A DNA stretch of 64,000 nt from assembly GCA_016722445.1 (NCBI GenBank), contig JADKIZ010000018.1, positions 21,812 to 85,811 on the forward strand, given 5' to 3'. The DNA comes from Flavobacteriales bacterium. Lineage in GTDB: Bacteria; Bacteroidota; Bacteroidia; Flavobacteriales_D; Sanyastnellaceae. A model generated the notes under the pieces. It did no database searches. It was not told the DNA's origin and worked only from the letters and a program-made list of their open reading frames with translations. This document shows positions 35,118-44,205 of the stretch, one piece after another. The position numbers and the translations under genes are program-made. Numbering within the stretch: position 1 is the stretch's first letter; every line of letters begins with the position of its first letter.

Positions 35118-36710
35118 TTACTTCTTCGTTCTTGGGTGATATGCGGCAGAATGTCGATGATCGGAAGATCGTTTGTGATCATGCAATCCGACGATGTGCA
35201 ATTCAGTTCCTCTTCGTCTGTATTCCTCTTCCAGATTGTGAAGTGTTTCGAATGCGGTGTGATCTACAACACGTGCATGAGAAACATCAATGGTAATTTT
35301 CTTTTTATCCGGTAATTCGGCAAGGTGTTTTTTCACTCCCATCAAATTGGTAAACACAAGCGCAGAGCCCGCTTTAATTCTCACTTCATCATCATCGTCA
35401 TAATCAATGTGCAGCGTTGCCTTAAATGCTTCCTTCACATTCATACCGCGAATAAAATGGATGACCAATTCCAAGATTACTCCAGTGAAAACACCTATAA
35501 GCAAATCGGTGAGCAGGCACATCAACATGGTTCCAAAGAATATCACGAATTGATCTTTTCCCAAAGCCCAGGCGTGACGGAATTCTTTGGCAGCTGCTAA
35601 GCGCAGTCCGACATAGATGAGCATAGCAGATAGTGCTGCAACGGGTACCATTTTGATCAATGGGGTAAGGGCCACCACGTAGAGCAACAAGAATATGCCA
35701 TGGAAAAAATTCGCCCATTTCGTTCTACCACCATTCATCACATTCGCAGAGCTACGTGCGATTTCACTGATCATAGGAAGTCCGCCTAAGAAACCAGCGA
35801 CAGCATTTCCCGATCCGAGTGCGATCAAGTCCTTGTTATTGTCAGACTTTCTTCTCAATGGATCCATCATATCAATGGCTTTATTGCTCAACAATGCTTC
35901 GAGTGAACCAATGAGCACAAACATGATGATGTATTCTATGAAGACAAAAGTGTGACTTGTGATACCAGAAAAATCGACATTCATACCAATGTGAAATTCA
36001 CCAGGATTGATCAATGGTTTGAGTTGTGAAAACTCGGGATCATTCAAGTGAAAATACCTGGCCATAAACACAGACACGATCAACACCACAAGTGCCGCAG
36101 GAACCTTTTTCACCCAAGAAATTTTGATCAAGGGCATGAGGAACATGATTGCAAGCGAAACAATACCAATGATCATGATGGACGTGTTAAACACGGTAAA
36201 AGCATGAGGAATCATTTCCAATAATTCAATGGGGTCTTTACCCTTCAGTGTTGCGGGATCTTCACCTAAAAGCAAATGCACTTGTCGGCTGATGATGATG
36301 ATACCGATTGCCGCCAGAAGGCCATGCACGGCACTTACGGGAAAAATGTCGGCGAACTTGGCCACCTTAAAAACTCCGAGGAGTATTTGTACCAAAGCTG
36401 CAACCACTACAACACCCAGAGCGAGGTGCCAACCGGCTTCACCGCCGCCCATCGCGTCAACACAACCCGCTACGATCACGATCAAACCCGCGGCCGGACC
36501 TTTGATGGTCATTTGCGAACCTGCAAACCAAGCCACAATCAGACCGCCGACTATGGCAGTCATCACACCCATGATAGGTGGAAAATTACTTGCCCCGGCT
36601 ATACCCAAGCAAAGTGGCAAAGCGATAAGCGACACCAAAAAACCAGACATGAGATCTGCCTTCCAGTGCTCTTTTACTTCTTTAATATTTAAAAATTTAT
36701 TGCTGTTCAT
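35118..36710 (-). CDS. SulP family inorganic anion (probably bicarbonate) transporter
   Basis: 530 residues. About 12 transmembrane helices with the SulP signature near the start (DLMSGFLVSLIALPLCLGIAGAS) and the GGLPMISEIARSSANVMNGGRT region, then a short STAS-like cytoplasmic domain at the C-terminus (KKITIDVSHARVVDHTAFETL). SulP proteins move sulphate, bicarbonate or dicarboxylates with Na+ or H+. Substrate cannot be read from sequence, but the dabAB genes directly upstream point to bicarbonate (BicA-like). Gap of 32 bases from dabB. Confidence 0.88.
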   Translation of the reverse strand: MNSNKFLNIKEVKEHWKADLMSGFLVSLIALPLCLGIAGASNFPPIMGVMTAIVGGLIVAWFAGSQMTIKGPAAGLIVIVAGCVDAMGGGEAGWHLALGVVVVAALVQILLGVFKVAKFADIFPVSAVHGLLAAIGIIIISRQVHLLLGEDPATLKGKDPIELLEMIPHAFTVFNTSIMIIGIVSLAIMFLMPLIKISWVKKVPAALVVLIVSVFMARYFHLNDPEFSQLKPLINPGEFHIGMNVDFSGITSHTFVFIEYIIMFVLIGSLEALLSNKAIDMMDPLRRKSDNNKDLIALGSGNAVAGFLGGLPMISEIARSSANVMNGGRTKWANFFHGIFLLLYVVALTPLIKMVPVAALSAMLIYVGLRLAAAKEFRHAWALGKDQFVIFFGTMLMCLLTDLLIGVFTGVILELVIHFIRGMNVKEAFKATLHIDYDDDDEVRIKAGSALVFTNLMGVKKHLAELPDKKKITIDVSHARVVDHTAFETLHNLEEEYRRRGTELHIVGLHDHKRSSDHRHSAAYHPRTKK

Positions 36711-36742
36711 ACGAATGTCATTTTGAAAAATTAAAACAAGGA

Positions 36743-38611
36743 TTAACTGGAGCGATATGCCATTTCATAAATGGATTTCACATGAGGCCCCATAAAAATT
36801 CTAGCGTAGATGCGCATGATGGCCAATCCATCCAGAATAAAACTGAGTGCAGTGAACAAAGCAAGACCCGCCTGATGTTCATGTATATGAGTAAAGATCA
36901 AATCCTCTCCAATGAAGGTTGGTGTAATGGGGAAACCAGATACACCAAGACAAGCGAGGATAAAGACCAATGCGAGCAATGGATGTTCGAAACTGAATCC
37001 GTGAAATCTGTCGAGATCAATGTTGTTGCCTTTTAAGCGAAGTTTGCGGATGGCGAGGTAACCAATTGCACCGCATACCAACACACCACTCAGATAAAGA
37101 ACATTATGCAGCATGGTATAATGTTCATTGAATGAAATAGCGAGGGCAATGAAACAGTGATTCATGATCACCAACATCCATGCAAGCTTCACATTTTTTC
37201 TTTCCGTAAATGATTTCAAGACCAGCACAAGTCCGATGGCCGAGAAGAAAAACGGTAAAAAATGCATCAACCCAGAAGTGAGATGTGATTCATTCCACAA
37301 GAGAATGAATCCGGCAACCACTGCAACGATGAAAAATACAATTGATCGTTGCGGGGTAAGAATATCCAACCTTTTACCCGCCAATTTGAGTGGGTTCCAG
37401 AGATAGCGATACATCGCATTATCGAGATTCCATTCTTTCAAACTCAGCATGTACAATGTATGCGACAATTTTTTAGGAAGCAGATCTTCGATGGTTTTTT
37501 TCCGGACTACCGGACTATAAAATTGTTCACGGATCAGATAAGTGACCACAGAAGGAGAAACCAGCAATTGATACGTTCTCAGGAAAGCATTTCCTGCGAA
37601 GTGAATCAATGCCATATCCAGCCAACCCAATGAAACCTCAATGAAGATGATACCAATTTGTGCCGCAGATGAATATGCTATTTGACTCTTCACAGAAGAT
37701 TGCACACGTGCAATGCTTGTAGTCACAATTGCTGTGGCTAAACCCAATAAACCGATCAGTATTCTCACACTTGTTTGATGTTCCCACAATGGGAATGTCC
37801 TCAGAAGCAGAAACACACCGAGATGTACAGACAGCGAACCGTAAAAAATGGCACTTGATGGCGTTGGACCTTCCATGGCACGAGGCAACCATGTAGAGAA
37901 AGGCAACTGTGCAGACTTCGCTGCTGCTGTCACCAAAATCATGAGAGAAAGCACAACACCCGTAAGACTGTGAGTTTGCAAATGCTCGTGCACCAACTCA
38001 TAATTATTCAATTTAAAAAAGGTGATGTTCTCATGAAACAAATGATGACTCAACCACATAGCGAGGATCAAACCAACATCTCCAATCCGGTAAATGGAAA
38101 ATACTTTCACAGCATTTTTCACTGGTAAATACCTGTGGCGATAAAATGCAATAAGTAAGAAAGAAGAAATTCCCAATATTTCCCACCCGATAAAAAGTGT
38201 TTCCAGATTTCCGGACAAAATGGTGATGGTATAACCAGAGTAGAAGAAAAGCAGGGTATTGAAGAATCGCTTATAACCCGTTTCCCGGTGTAGATAATAT
38301 CGGCTGTAGATCGTTACCAACATGACCAAAAAGCCACCGGTAAGCATGTACACTAAATTGATTTTATCAAAACACAGATCAATGAAAAACTCGTAGTTGG
38401 TCGATTGAAAAACAACCAAATCCTTTTCATCAAACGGCACGTGTCCATTGGTCAACCACCAAACGGAATAGGCCAAAAGCAATACAAAATGCAAAGCAAC
38501 TGTAACGAACGCCACACGCGATAGTGCAGTTTCAGCCTTTTCTCGAATGAACAAACTGCTCAAGAATCCCAACAGCGGTATCAAAACAAAAACAGGAAGT
38601 ATTGTATTCAT
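36743..38611 (-). CDS. dabB: DabB, NuoL/MrpA-like proton-conducting membrane subunit of the DAB inorganic carbon system
   Basis: About 622 residues with some 14-16 transmembrane helices of the proton-conducting complex I/antiporter family (INLVYMLTGGFLVMLVTIYSRYY, GWEILGISSFLLIAFYR, AKSAQLPFSTWLPRAMEGPTPSSA, CLGVSGFPITPTFIGEDL). A stand-alone NuoL-like gene directly after a DUF2309 gene is the defining layout of DabB, which lets protons drive DabA. The start is taken at the ATG at 38611 (MNTILPVFVLIPLLG); the longer frame would overlap dabA by about 40 bases and adds a soluble stub. 13 bases separate it from dabA. Confidence 0.85.
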   Translation of the reverse strand: MNTILPVFVLIPLLGFLSSLFIREKAETALSRVAFVTVALHFVLLLAYSVWWLTNGHVPFDEKDLVVFQSTNYEFFIDLCFDKINLVYMLTGGFLVMLVTIYSRYYLHRETGYKRFFNTLLFFYSGYTITILSGNLETLFIGWEILGISSFLLIAFYRHRYLPVKNAVKVFSIYRIGDVGLILAMWLSHHLFHENITFFKLNNYELVHEHLQTHSLTGVVLSLMILVTAAAKSAQLPFSTWLPRAMEGPTPSSAIFYGSLSVHLGVFLLLRTFPLWEHQTSVRILIGLLGLATAIVTTSIARVQSSVKSQIAYSSAAQIGIIFIEVSLGWLDMALIHFAGNAFLRTYQLLVSPSVVTYLIREQFYSPVVRKKTIEDLLPKKLSHTLYMLSLKEWNLDNAMYRYLWNPLKLAGKRLDILTPQRSIVFFIVAVVAGFILLWNESHLTSGLMHFLPFFFSAIGLVLVLKSFTERKNVKLAWMLVIMNHCFIALAISFNEHYTMLHNVLYLSGVLVCGAIGYLAIRKLRLKGNNIDLDRFHGFSFEHPLLALVFILACLGVSGFPITPTFIGEDLIFTHIHEHQAGLALFTALSFILDGLAIMRIYARIFMGPHVKSIYEMAYRSS

Positions 38612-38624
38612 ATGGCTATGGATT

Positions 38625-41162
38625 TTAGATGGAGTACACAGGTAAGTTGTCCATGCGTGTTTCAATGATGCGTTCTAACTTTTCAGTATAGTGCACTTTC
38701 GAAACAGGCAGATAGGGTTCGAATATTTCCTTTCTCAACACGAAGAGTTCGTGCGTTTCAGGTTGAATCACCACGAGATTCACCCATTCATTTTTGAACC
38801 ATTCCCATGTTGCTTCGCTTGTGCGAACTGTATTCAATACGACATCAGGAAAGTGCTCTACAATGATGAGTAATCTCACAGGATCATGTACTTCGATCAT
38901 TTGTGAAGGCAATCCGGGACGCAAATCACCATCGATACCGTTGGCAACTCCAAACAGACCCATCACGTTGTGCGGCAGTTTGGATCCGGCGCCGAGCTTT
39001 TCGTTATCAACACGAGAGAAATAATATTCGAGGTTGATTCCTCCACAAACAGGAGCAGCAGCCCTGAGTATATTTCTCAAATATGTGCCATCCGGATCGA
39101 TTTGATAATCGTACGAATTCAAAAAAGACCTTCTATCGAGAAACAAGTGTTCCGTGAGATTTCTTCTTCCCACAATACACAATGCATTGGTGGCATGATT
39201 CAATTCCGGACGAGGTTCAAACAATGAAACAGACCGATTGCGCACATCTTGGTGCAGCCGATTTAAATCCTTAGAAGAATTCACATATTCAAATCTCCGG
39301 CTGCGCTCCTTGGCATTTTTATCCAGAGCCGATCTCATGGTCATCGCATGTTTGCGATGCATTTCAGCAAGCTCGAGAGACAAAACACTTTCATCAAAAT
39401 ATTCAATGTCGTCGCGGGTAGTATCATGAATGGCACCAACAAAATGTGTAGTATTTGGAATAACAATGCCACGGTCTTCAAGTAGATTTCGCACTCCTTT
39501 ATGATTGGCCATATAGCAAATCACGCGAGAGTTCACAGAACCAGCCCGTCCAGAACATGCACCACAATCGTAAGCCGCATAGTGAGGATTATTCACGCTT
39601 GATGCACCGTGACCAACCACATAAACAATGGGCGCAAAATCTTTGACAAGACCAATACTTCGCAACAAACCTTCTACCCGATCCGTCATTTCGGTGAGGG
39701 TATAACCCACTTGCAAACCATTTTCATATTGAATGTGCTCACCAGCTTCGATAGAAAGACTCGCATCCTTGTTCATGTGTTTGAATGAAGAAGCAGAAGC
39801 CGGGCTTCCAGTTGGCCTGAGAATATTGAAAAACAATTTCACGGCTGACCAGAAACCCAAAGTCTGAGAAATGAGCCAACCACCATAAATAGAATGAGTG
39901 TGTTTACTGAAGTGAGGGTCTACTTCACGTTTGGTGCTGACACCAGACTCTTTGATGAGGACTTTCGGATTCACCGGTGCCGGACACAACTTGGTGAGAT
40001 GTTGTCCATCGACAGGTTTAAAATAAAATTCGACACCAAAAAATCCCGGAGTACCATAAGTCTCACAATGTGAATCTTCCTGTTCAAGGTATCTTCGCAT
40101 CGAACATTCTCTATCGTCGATACAAAACATTGCCTGAAATGTTTTCAGGTGTTTTGATCGCAGACGTTTTTGCTGCATGATCAGACCAGCCAATACTTCA
40201 TCATAGAAACTCCATTCGAAAGCTTCCTGAAAAATGGCAATGGCATCAAAGTATTCAGTTGGCGGAACAGATGCGAACAAATCCGAAGGTGTTTCTACCA
40301 TGACCTGCGATAGAGGCTTCCATTTTCCAACACCATTGTGTCTGTCCAGGGCATCCATTTCCAATAACAGTTCGAAAATGATAAAATCCTTCAGGGTTAT
40401 TTTACGGGAATCGATAAGCGTTTCAGGTTGTGACTCGACGGTAGCTACCATGCCTGACCAACCTTGATGAGCGAATTGTTGATCGAAGAGATATTGACTA
40501 AAATACTTTTCGTCTCCGACGAGCATTTCCAGCAAGTCTGATAATTCAAGTCGGTTTTCGACAAATAATTTCGAAACCCTTTTCGATTTGAAAAAACTCA
40601 TCAAACTATTTTTCTCCATTTCACGGAGTGAATTCAAAAAATTCCTATCCTGAAGTGGAAATTGCCAGGATGAAATTCCCTGATCCAGATAACTACATAC
40701 GAGGCGGAAAAGAGTCGGATGAACCATGCTATCCAGATCGACCTGATAACACTTCTTCCAATTGGAACGGAGCATACCAATTCTTGGTAGAGCCGAGGTA
40801 GTTAAGTCGCCTGTCAATATTTTTTCCTTCCAGATTTCAACGAGATGCTGACCTTTCCTTCTGGCGATGGTGGAATCCAAAAACTTCTCATTGATTTTTC
40901 CTTCTTTGAAATATTGGCGATACTCTTCAATGGAAAGAGATACTTTATAACCAAAACGCGTTGAGGCATTTCGGATCGCATCAAAGAACTTTCTATCCTG
41001 AAACGCATGCAGCGTATTGTGATGAATAAAGTCTTTGAGTGGGGACTGAGCAGGCAGGTAATGGCCCAGCTCGTGCAATGTCAATTCTTCATTGAACTGC
41101 GCGAATGAAGAAACCTGCTCTGGTATTACTGCCAAAGGCACGAATGAAACTGTTGTGCTCAT
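38625..41162 (-). CDS. dabA: DabA, Zn-dependent carbonic-anhydrase-like subunit of the DAB inorganic carbon system (DUF2309)
   Basis: 845 residues of the YbcC/DUF2309 family. The zinc and catalytic positions known from DabA are all visible with matching spacing: C347 and D349 in FCIDDREC, H518 in VVGHGASS and C533 in AYDCGACSG. Other family blocks are HELGHYLPAQSPLKDFIHHN near the N-terminus and GSKLPHNVMGLFGVANG near residue 760. DabA with DabB takes up CO2 and hydrates it to bicarbonate using the proton gradient. It is the first gene of a four-gene run (dabA-dabB-sulP-porin). No carbon-fixation gene lies in the window. Confidence 0.92.
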   Translation of the reverse strand: MSTTVSFVPLAVIPEQVSSFAQFNEELTLHELGHYLPAQSPLKDFIHHNTLHAFQDRKFFDAIRNASTRFGYKVSLSIEEYRQYFKEGKINEKFLDSTIARRKGQHLVEIWKEKILTGDLTTSALPRIGMLRSNWKKCYQVDLDSMVHPTLFRLVCSYLDQGISSWQFPLQDRNFLNSLREMEKNSLMSFFKSKRVSKLFVENRLELSDLLEMLVGDEKYFSQYLFDQQFAHQGWSGMVATVESQPETLIDSRKITLKDFIIFELLLEMDALDRHNGVGKWKPLSQVMVETPSDLFASVPPTEYFDAIAIFQEAFEWSFYDEVLAGLIMQQKRLRSKHLKTFQAMFCIDDRECSMRRYLEQEDSHCETYGTPGFFGVEFYFKPVDGQHLTKLCPAPVNPKVLIKESGVSTKREVDPHFSKHTHSIYGGWLISQTLGFWSAVKLFFNILRPTGSPASASSFKHMNKDASLSIEAGEHIQYENGLQVGYTLTEMTDRVEGLLRSIGLVKDFAPIVYVVGHGASSVNNPHYAAYDCGACSGRAGSVNSRVICYMANHKGVRNLLEDRGIVIPNTTHFVGAIHDTTRDDIEYFDESVLSLELAEMHRKHAMTMRSALDKNAKERSRRFEYVNSSKDLNRLHQDVRNRSVSLFEPRPELNHATNALCIVGRRNLTEHLFLDRRSFLNSYDYQIDPDGTYLRNILRAAAPVCGGINLEYYFSRVDNEKLGAGSKLPHNVMGLFGVANGIDGDLRPGLPSQMIEVHDPVRLLIIVEHFPDVVLNTVRTSEATWEWFKNEWVNLVVIQPETHELFVLRKEIFEPYLPVSKVHYTEKLERIIETRMDNLPVYSI

Positions 41163-41276
41163 AATTCATAAGTGATGATGTATTAGAAGATTGAGTAATC
41201 AAATCGCGGGAATGATGACCACGCGAATCAATCCAGTGCGAATGCACATTGCTGACCCAATAAGTCAGCAACCATC

Positions 41277-41618
41277 TCACAAACGAAAATTCCGGAGCAG
41301 GATGACCTTATCTGCGCCGGTGATAGAACTTTTACATTGAGCCGCAGTTATTGCGGCAAAATTCAATCTTGATAGCGACAATAAATGCGATTGACATAAC
41401 CCATCAGTCAGATGACTTTCGGTTTCGTCATCGCTCTCAGACTCTGTTTCATTTTCATCTGAGCAACAGAACTCACTTAAGAGAACGACCTGATTTTTCT
41501 GAGATTGAAATTCGGTGGCACCTGAATGAACAGGCTGATCATCCTGCAAAAAAGACCCAATAACGAATCTGGCTAGAAATACCAGAACGAGGGAAAATAT
41601 TTTGAAAGAATGCGTCAT
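41277..41618 (-). CDS. Small acidic membrane-anchored or exported protein of unknown function
   Basis: 113 residues from the ATG at 41618 (MTHSFKIFSLVLVFLARFVIG). One N-terminal hydrophobic segment is followed by a Glu/Asp/Ser-rich stretch (LSEFCCSDENETESESDDE) and three more Cys/His positions. It lies upstream of dabA on the same strand with about 115 bases between. Proteins of this size with acidic-Cys stretches precede metal or ion transport genes in Bacteroidota, but I recognise no family here. The codons upstream of 41618 lack any signal-like sequence, which favours the shorter form. Confidence 0.5.
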   Translation of the reverse strand: MTHSFKIFSLVLVFLARFVIGSFLQDDQPVHSGATEFQSQKNQVVLLSEFCCSDENETESESDDETESHLTDGLCQSHLLSLSRLNFAAITAAQCKSSITGADKVILLRNFRL

Positions 41619-41822
41619 AGATCGAATCGCCACAAATGTGTGGTGATTGCACAAGAGATCTATGTTGATATAACAGGACTTTAACACGGGTTAAAAAATG
41701 CATCAATCAATACGTTCCGTCGGGGAAAATGTTTCCCGATAGAACATAAGACCTGAGCCCTGTGTGATGGTTGATTGACTGGCAACCCTAACAACCGTTA
41801 ACCAGATACCACATAGAAATTT

Positions 41823-42764
41823 CTAAGAAACCTGTTCCGGACCTGAAGACTCCTGAATGGCAGGTAATTCCCTTTTTTTACGATTTCTGATCCTATTCCA
41901 GATTCCGGCGCCAACGGCAGCGAGACCAATAAAAATGAGTTTGCCAAATTTTGCGAATACCGCAAACAGCCCTGCTTTCGCCAAAATCTTACCCGCCACG
42001 AGTCCGCCAATGGTATAAGCTGCCACTTCATCTACATCAGAATCGTAATCCTTGTATTGAAAACCATCTTTAAATTTCAAGGAGGTCATGACATGAGGAA
42101 TAGTTGAAGCAATCGATTGCAGTTGATCCATACGTCCTATGGCATTTAAAACCATCACGCCTTTTCTACCCAGGATTCGCACATTATAATTTAAGGTATG
42201 GTATTCAGCATCCGCAAAAGCCACATCCTTGGCCCAATGCAACACTTTCAAGTTGGGGTCATAAAAAGGTTTGGAAGCCCATCCATGCATGGTCACTTCA
42301 GGATAACCTTCTTTGACGCGCATTTTATTTTCTTCGACAATATCCTGTTTCATGGTAACCAGTAATTCGTCATAATCCGTATCGGCAGCGTCATCATCTT
42401 CCACATAACCAATCTCATCATAAGTTATATCAAATGCCCAAGAATTTTCACCCATGACACCACCATCGGCTACAAGAAGACCGAGTGTTGATGCAGGAGG
42501 ATTACCCCACAGTTCTTCCAAAACACGTTTTGCCTGTTCCGGATCGAGATATCCGAATCCTGCAGGAACCACAAGTGTAGCATTTGACCCGGGCAATTCT
42601 ACTTCGCCGTGCTGATACGTGAATGTTTTTTCGACACTGTCAATGGCCAACTGATATTCTGCCATGAATGCTTCCATATCAATGGCACTGGTATCCATCT
42701 CATCTTGTGCAGACAAGAAAGTAAAGGCAGACAAAAAAAGAACAACAGTAAAAATTTGTTTCAT
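41823..42764 (-). CDS. DUF2167 membrane protein
   Basis: About 313 residues from the ATG at 42764. A signal peptide (ends TFLSAQD) is followed by the DUF2167 body (FTYQHGEVELPGSNATLVVPAGFGYLDPEQAKRVLEELWGNPP, ENSWAFDITYDEIGYVEDDDA, MHGWASKPFYDPNLKVLHWAKD) and a C-terminal hydrophobic stretch near 255-285 with a basic tail. The family is found in many Gram-negatives as an exported/inner-membrane protein of unknown function. It begins 35 bases after the fahA stop. Confidence 0.85.
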   Translation of the reverse strand: MKQIFTVVLFLSAFTFLSAQDEMDTSAIDMEAFMAEYQLAIDSVEKTFTYQHGEVELPGSNATLVVPAGFGYLDPEQAKRVLEELWGNPPASTLGLLVADGGVMGENSWAFDITYDEIGYVEDDDAADTDYDELLVTMKQDIVEENKMRVKEGYPEVTMHGWASKPFYDPNLKVLHWAKDVAFADAEYHTLNYNVRILGRKGVMVLNAIGRMDQLQSIASTIPHVMTSLKFKDGFQYKDYDSDVDEVAAYTIGGLVAGKILAKAGLFAVFAKFGKLIFIGLAAVGAGIWNRIRNRKKRELPAIQESSGPEQVS

Positions 42765-42799
42765 ATCGATAAGGTTAAAGATTTCAATACATACAAACG

Positions 42800-43684
42800 T
42801 TACAGAGCAGGTAGCACATTTGCTACACATTCGCCGAAGCCGATCCGCACACCATTTTTTTCTGCATGGCCTTGGACAATTACTGTATCACCGTCCTGAA
42901 TAAAACTGCGAGTACTTCCATCATTCATTTGAACAGGCTTCGTGCCTTTCCAGGCGATTTCCAGCATGCTTCCAAAGCTTCCTTCATGAGGACCGCTGAT
43001 GGTTCCGCTGGCCATCATATCACCACAACGGATATTACAACCATTCACAGTATGATGTGCGAGTTGTTGTTCCATGTTCCAATACATATACTTGTAATTG
43101 CTTCTGGACACGATGGTCTCCACCGCATTTTCCGGCTTGATGGCAACCTGCAATTGAATGTCAACATTTTTTTCTCCGTTGTATTTCAAATAAGGCAAAA
43201 CTTCTGGGTCTTGAACCGGACCTGGCACCCTGAAAGGTTCAAGTGCATCAAGCGTAACCAACCATGGAGAAACCGTTGAAATAAAATTTTTTGCCAGAAA
43301 AGGACCAAGTGGAACATACTCCCATCTTTGAATATCACGTGCACTCCAATCATTGAACAGCAACATTCCGAAAATATAATCATCTGCTTCTGCGGTTGAA
43401 ATATTTTGTCCCAGGGGTTTTCCATCGAATGTTACGAAAGCCACTTCGAGTTCAAAATCCAATTGTTTGGTAGGACCGAATACCGGCATGGTATCATCAC
43501 TGGCATTGGTTTGTCCTTTGGGACGATGAAAAGGAGTGCCACTGATGGTAATACTCGAAGCACGTCCATGGTATCCCACAGGGATATGTTTCCAATTTGG
43601 TAAAAGCGCTTTTGCAGGATCACGAAACATGGTACCCACATTGCGCGCATGGTCTTCACTGCTATAGAAATCTGTAGTCGCCAA
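42800..43684 (-). CDS. fahA: Fumarylacetoacetase, catalytic C-terminal part (frame broken)
   Basis: The C-terminal FAH catalytic fold. TDFYSSEDHARNVGTMFR and VGYHGRASS carry the catalytic His and metal Asp region, and FELEVAFV, LLFNDWSARDIQRWEYVPLGPFLAKNF and SGTISGPHEGSFGSMLE carry the Mg/Ca-binding acids and the substrate pocket. The enzyme cleaves fumarylacetoacetate to fumarate and acetoacetate, the last step of tyrosine breakdown. The N-terminal part is in another frame (43662-44075). The join is at about 43673-43677, where TACACAGAT is expected but TACAGAT is found (two bases short). No other tyrosine genes are nearby. Confidence 0.88.
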   Translation of the reverse strand: MATTDFYSSEDHARNVGTMFRDPAKALLPNWKHIPVGYHGRASSITISGTPFHRPKGQTNASDDTMPVFGPTKQLDFELEVAFVTFDGKPLGQNISTAEADDYIFGMLLFNDWSARDIQRWEYVPLGPFLAKNFISTVSPWLVTLDALEPFRVPGPVQDPEVLPYLKYNGEKNVDIQLQVAIKPENAVETIVSRSNYKYMYWNMEQQLAHHTVNGCNIRCGDMMASGTISGPHEGSFGSMLEIAWKGTKPVQMNDGSTRSFIQDGDTVIVQGHAEKNGVRIGFGECVANVLPAL

Positions 43685-44075
43685 CTTTCACCGGCATGAG
43701 CAATTGCACTTCATTTTGATTGAAAAGCACTTGCCGCACGTGATGTTCCTTATCTCGAAGATCAGGCATATCACTTCTCAGCAATTTCGAAACACGGTTG
43801 CGCAAATCACGCATGCCCAGTTTACCATGTCTCATGCAACGGTTCAAAGAGTCACTTACCATATCATCGAGTGTAAATGGAAGATTTTCCAGATATCCCA
43901 TCACGTGCAATGCTTTCAAATCGATAAGTTTATCGCCGATGGCACAACACACGTGCGGCAATTGACTTTCTGTTCTAAAAATACCGAATGGCAGATTTTG
44001 AATTGGAAAATCGCTGTCCGGAGCTACTTCAACCCAGGACTTTAATTTGGGATCGTTGGCTTTGATATCTTGCAT
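43662..44075 (-). CDS. fahA: Fumarylacetoacetase, N-terminal part (frame broken)
   Basis: The SH3-like N-terminal domain of FAH: WVEVAPDSDFPIQNLPFGIFRT, HVCCAIGDKLIDLKAL and VQLLMPVKVGDY. These residues lead straight into TDFYSS of the catalytic part once the two-base gap at about 43675 is restored, giving about 425 residues in total. Start is the ATG at 44075 (MQDIKANDPKLKSW); the -7 element TAAGTTTG ends five bases before it. Divergent from the DUF5819/HTTM pair. Confidence 0.85.
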   Translation of the reverse strand: MQDIKANDPKLKSWVEVAPDSDFPIQNLPFGIFRTESQLPHVCCAIGDKLIDLKALHVMGYLENLPFTLDDMVSDSLNRCMRHGKLGMRDLRNRVSKLLRSDMPDLRDKEHHVRQVLFNQNEVQLLMPVKVGDYRFL

Positions 44076-44080
44076 AGGCA

Positions 44081-44088
44081 CAAACTTA
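44081..44088 (-). promoter_or_regulatory. Putative -7 promoter element (TAAGTTTG) of fahA
   Basis: An exact TAnnTTTG on the minus strand, with five bases (TGCCT) to the ATG at 44075. A TTG 23 bases upstream could serve as the -33 element. Confidence 0.5.
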
Positions 44089-44205
44089 CACGCATAAAGG
44101 CAGGTTCGTATCAATCCGGTATGACTTTCATAAGCCCTTGTGAAGAATCCGATTGGAATTGGGCCACACTCCGTGTATTTTCACCACAGAAAATTCAAAA
44201 CAGCC

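Noticed and set aside
41089..41280. 63-residue GTG frame upstream of and overlapping dabA
   Set aside because: It overlaps the dabA start, has no signal or family features, and starts with GTG without a ribosome-binding site.
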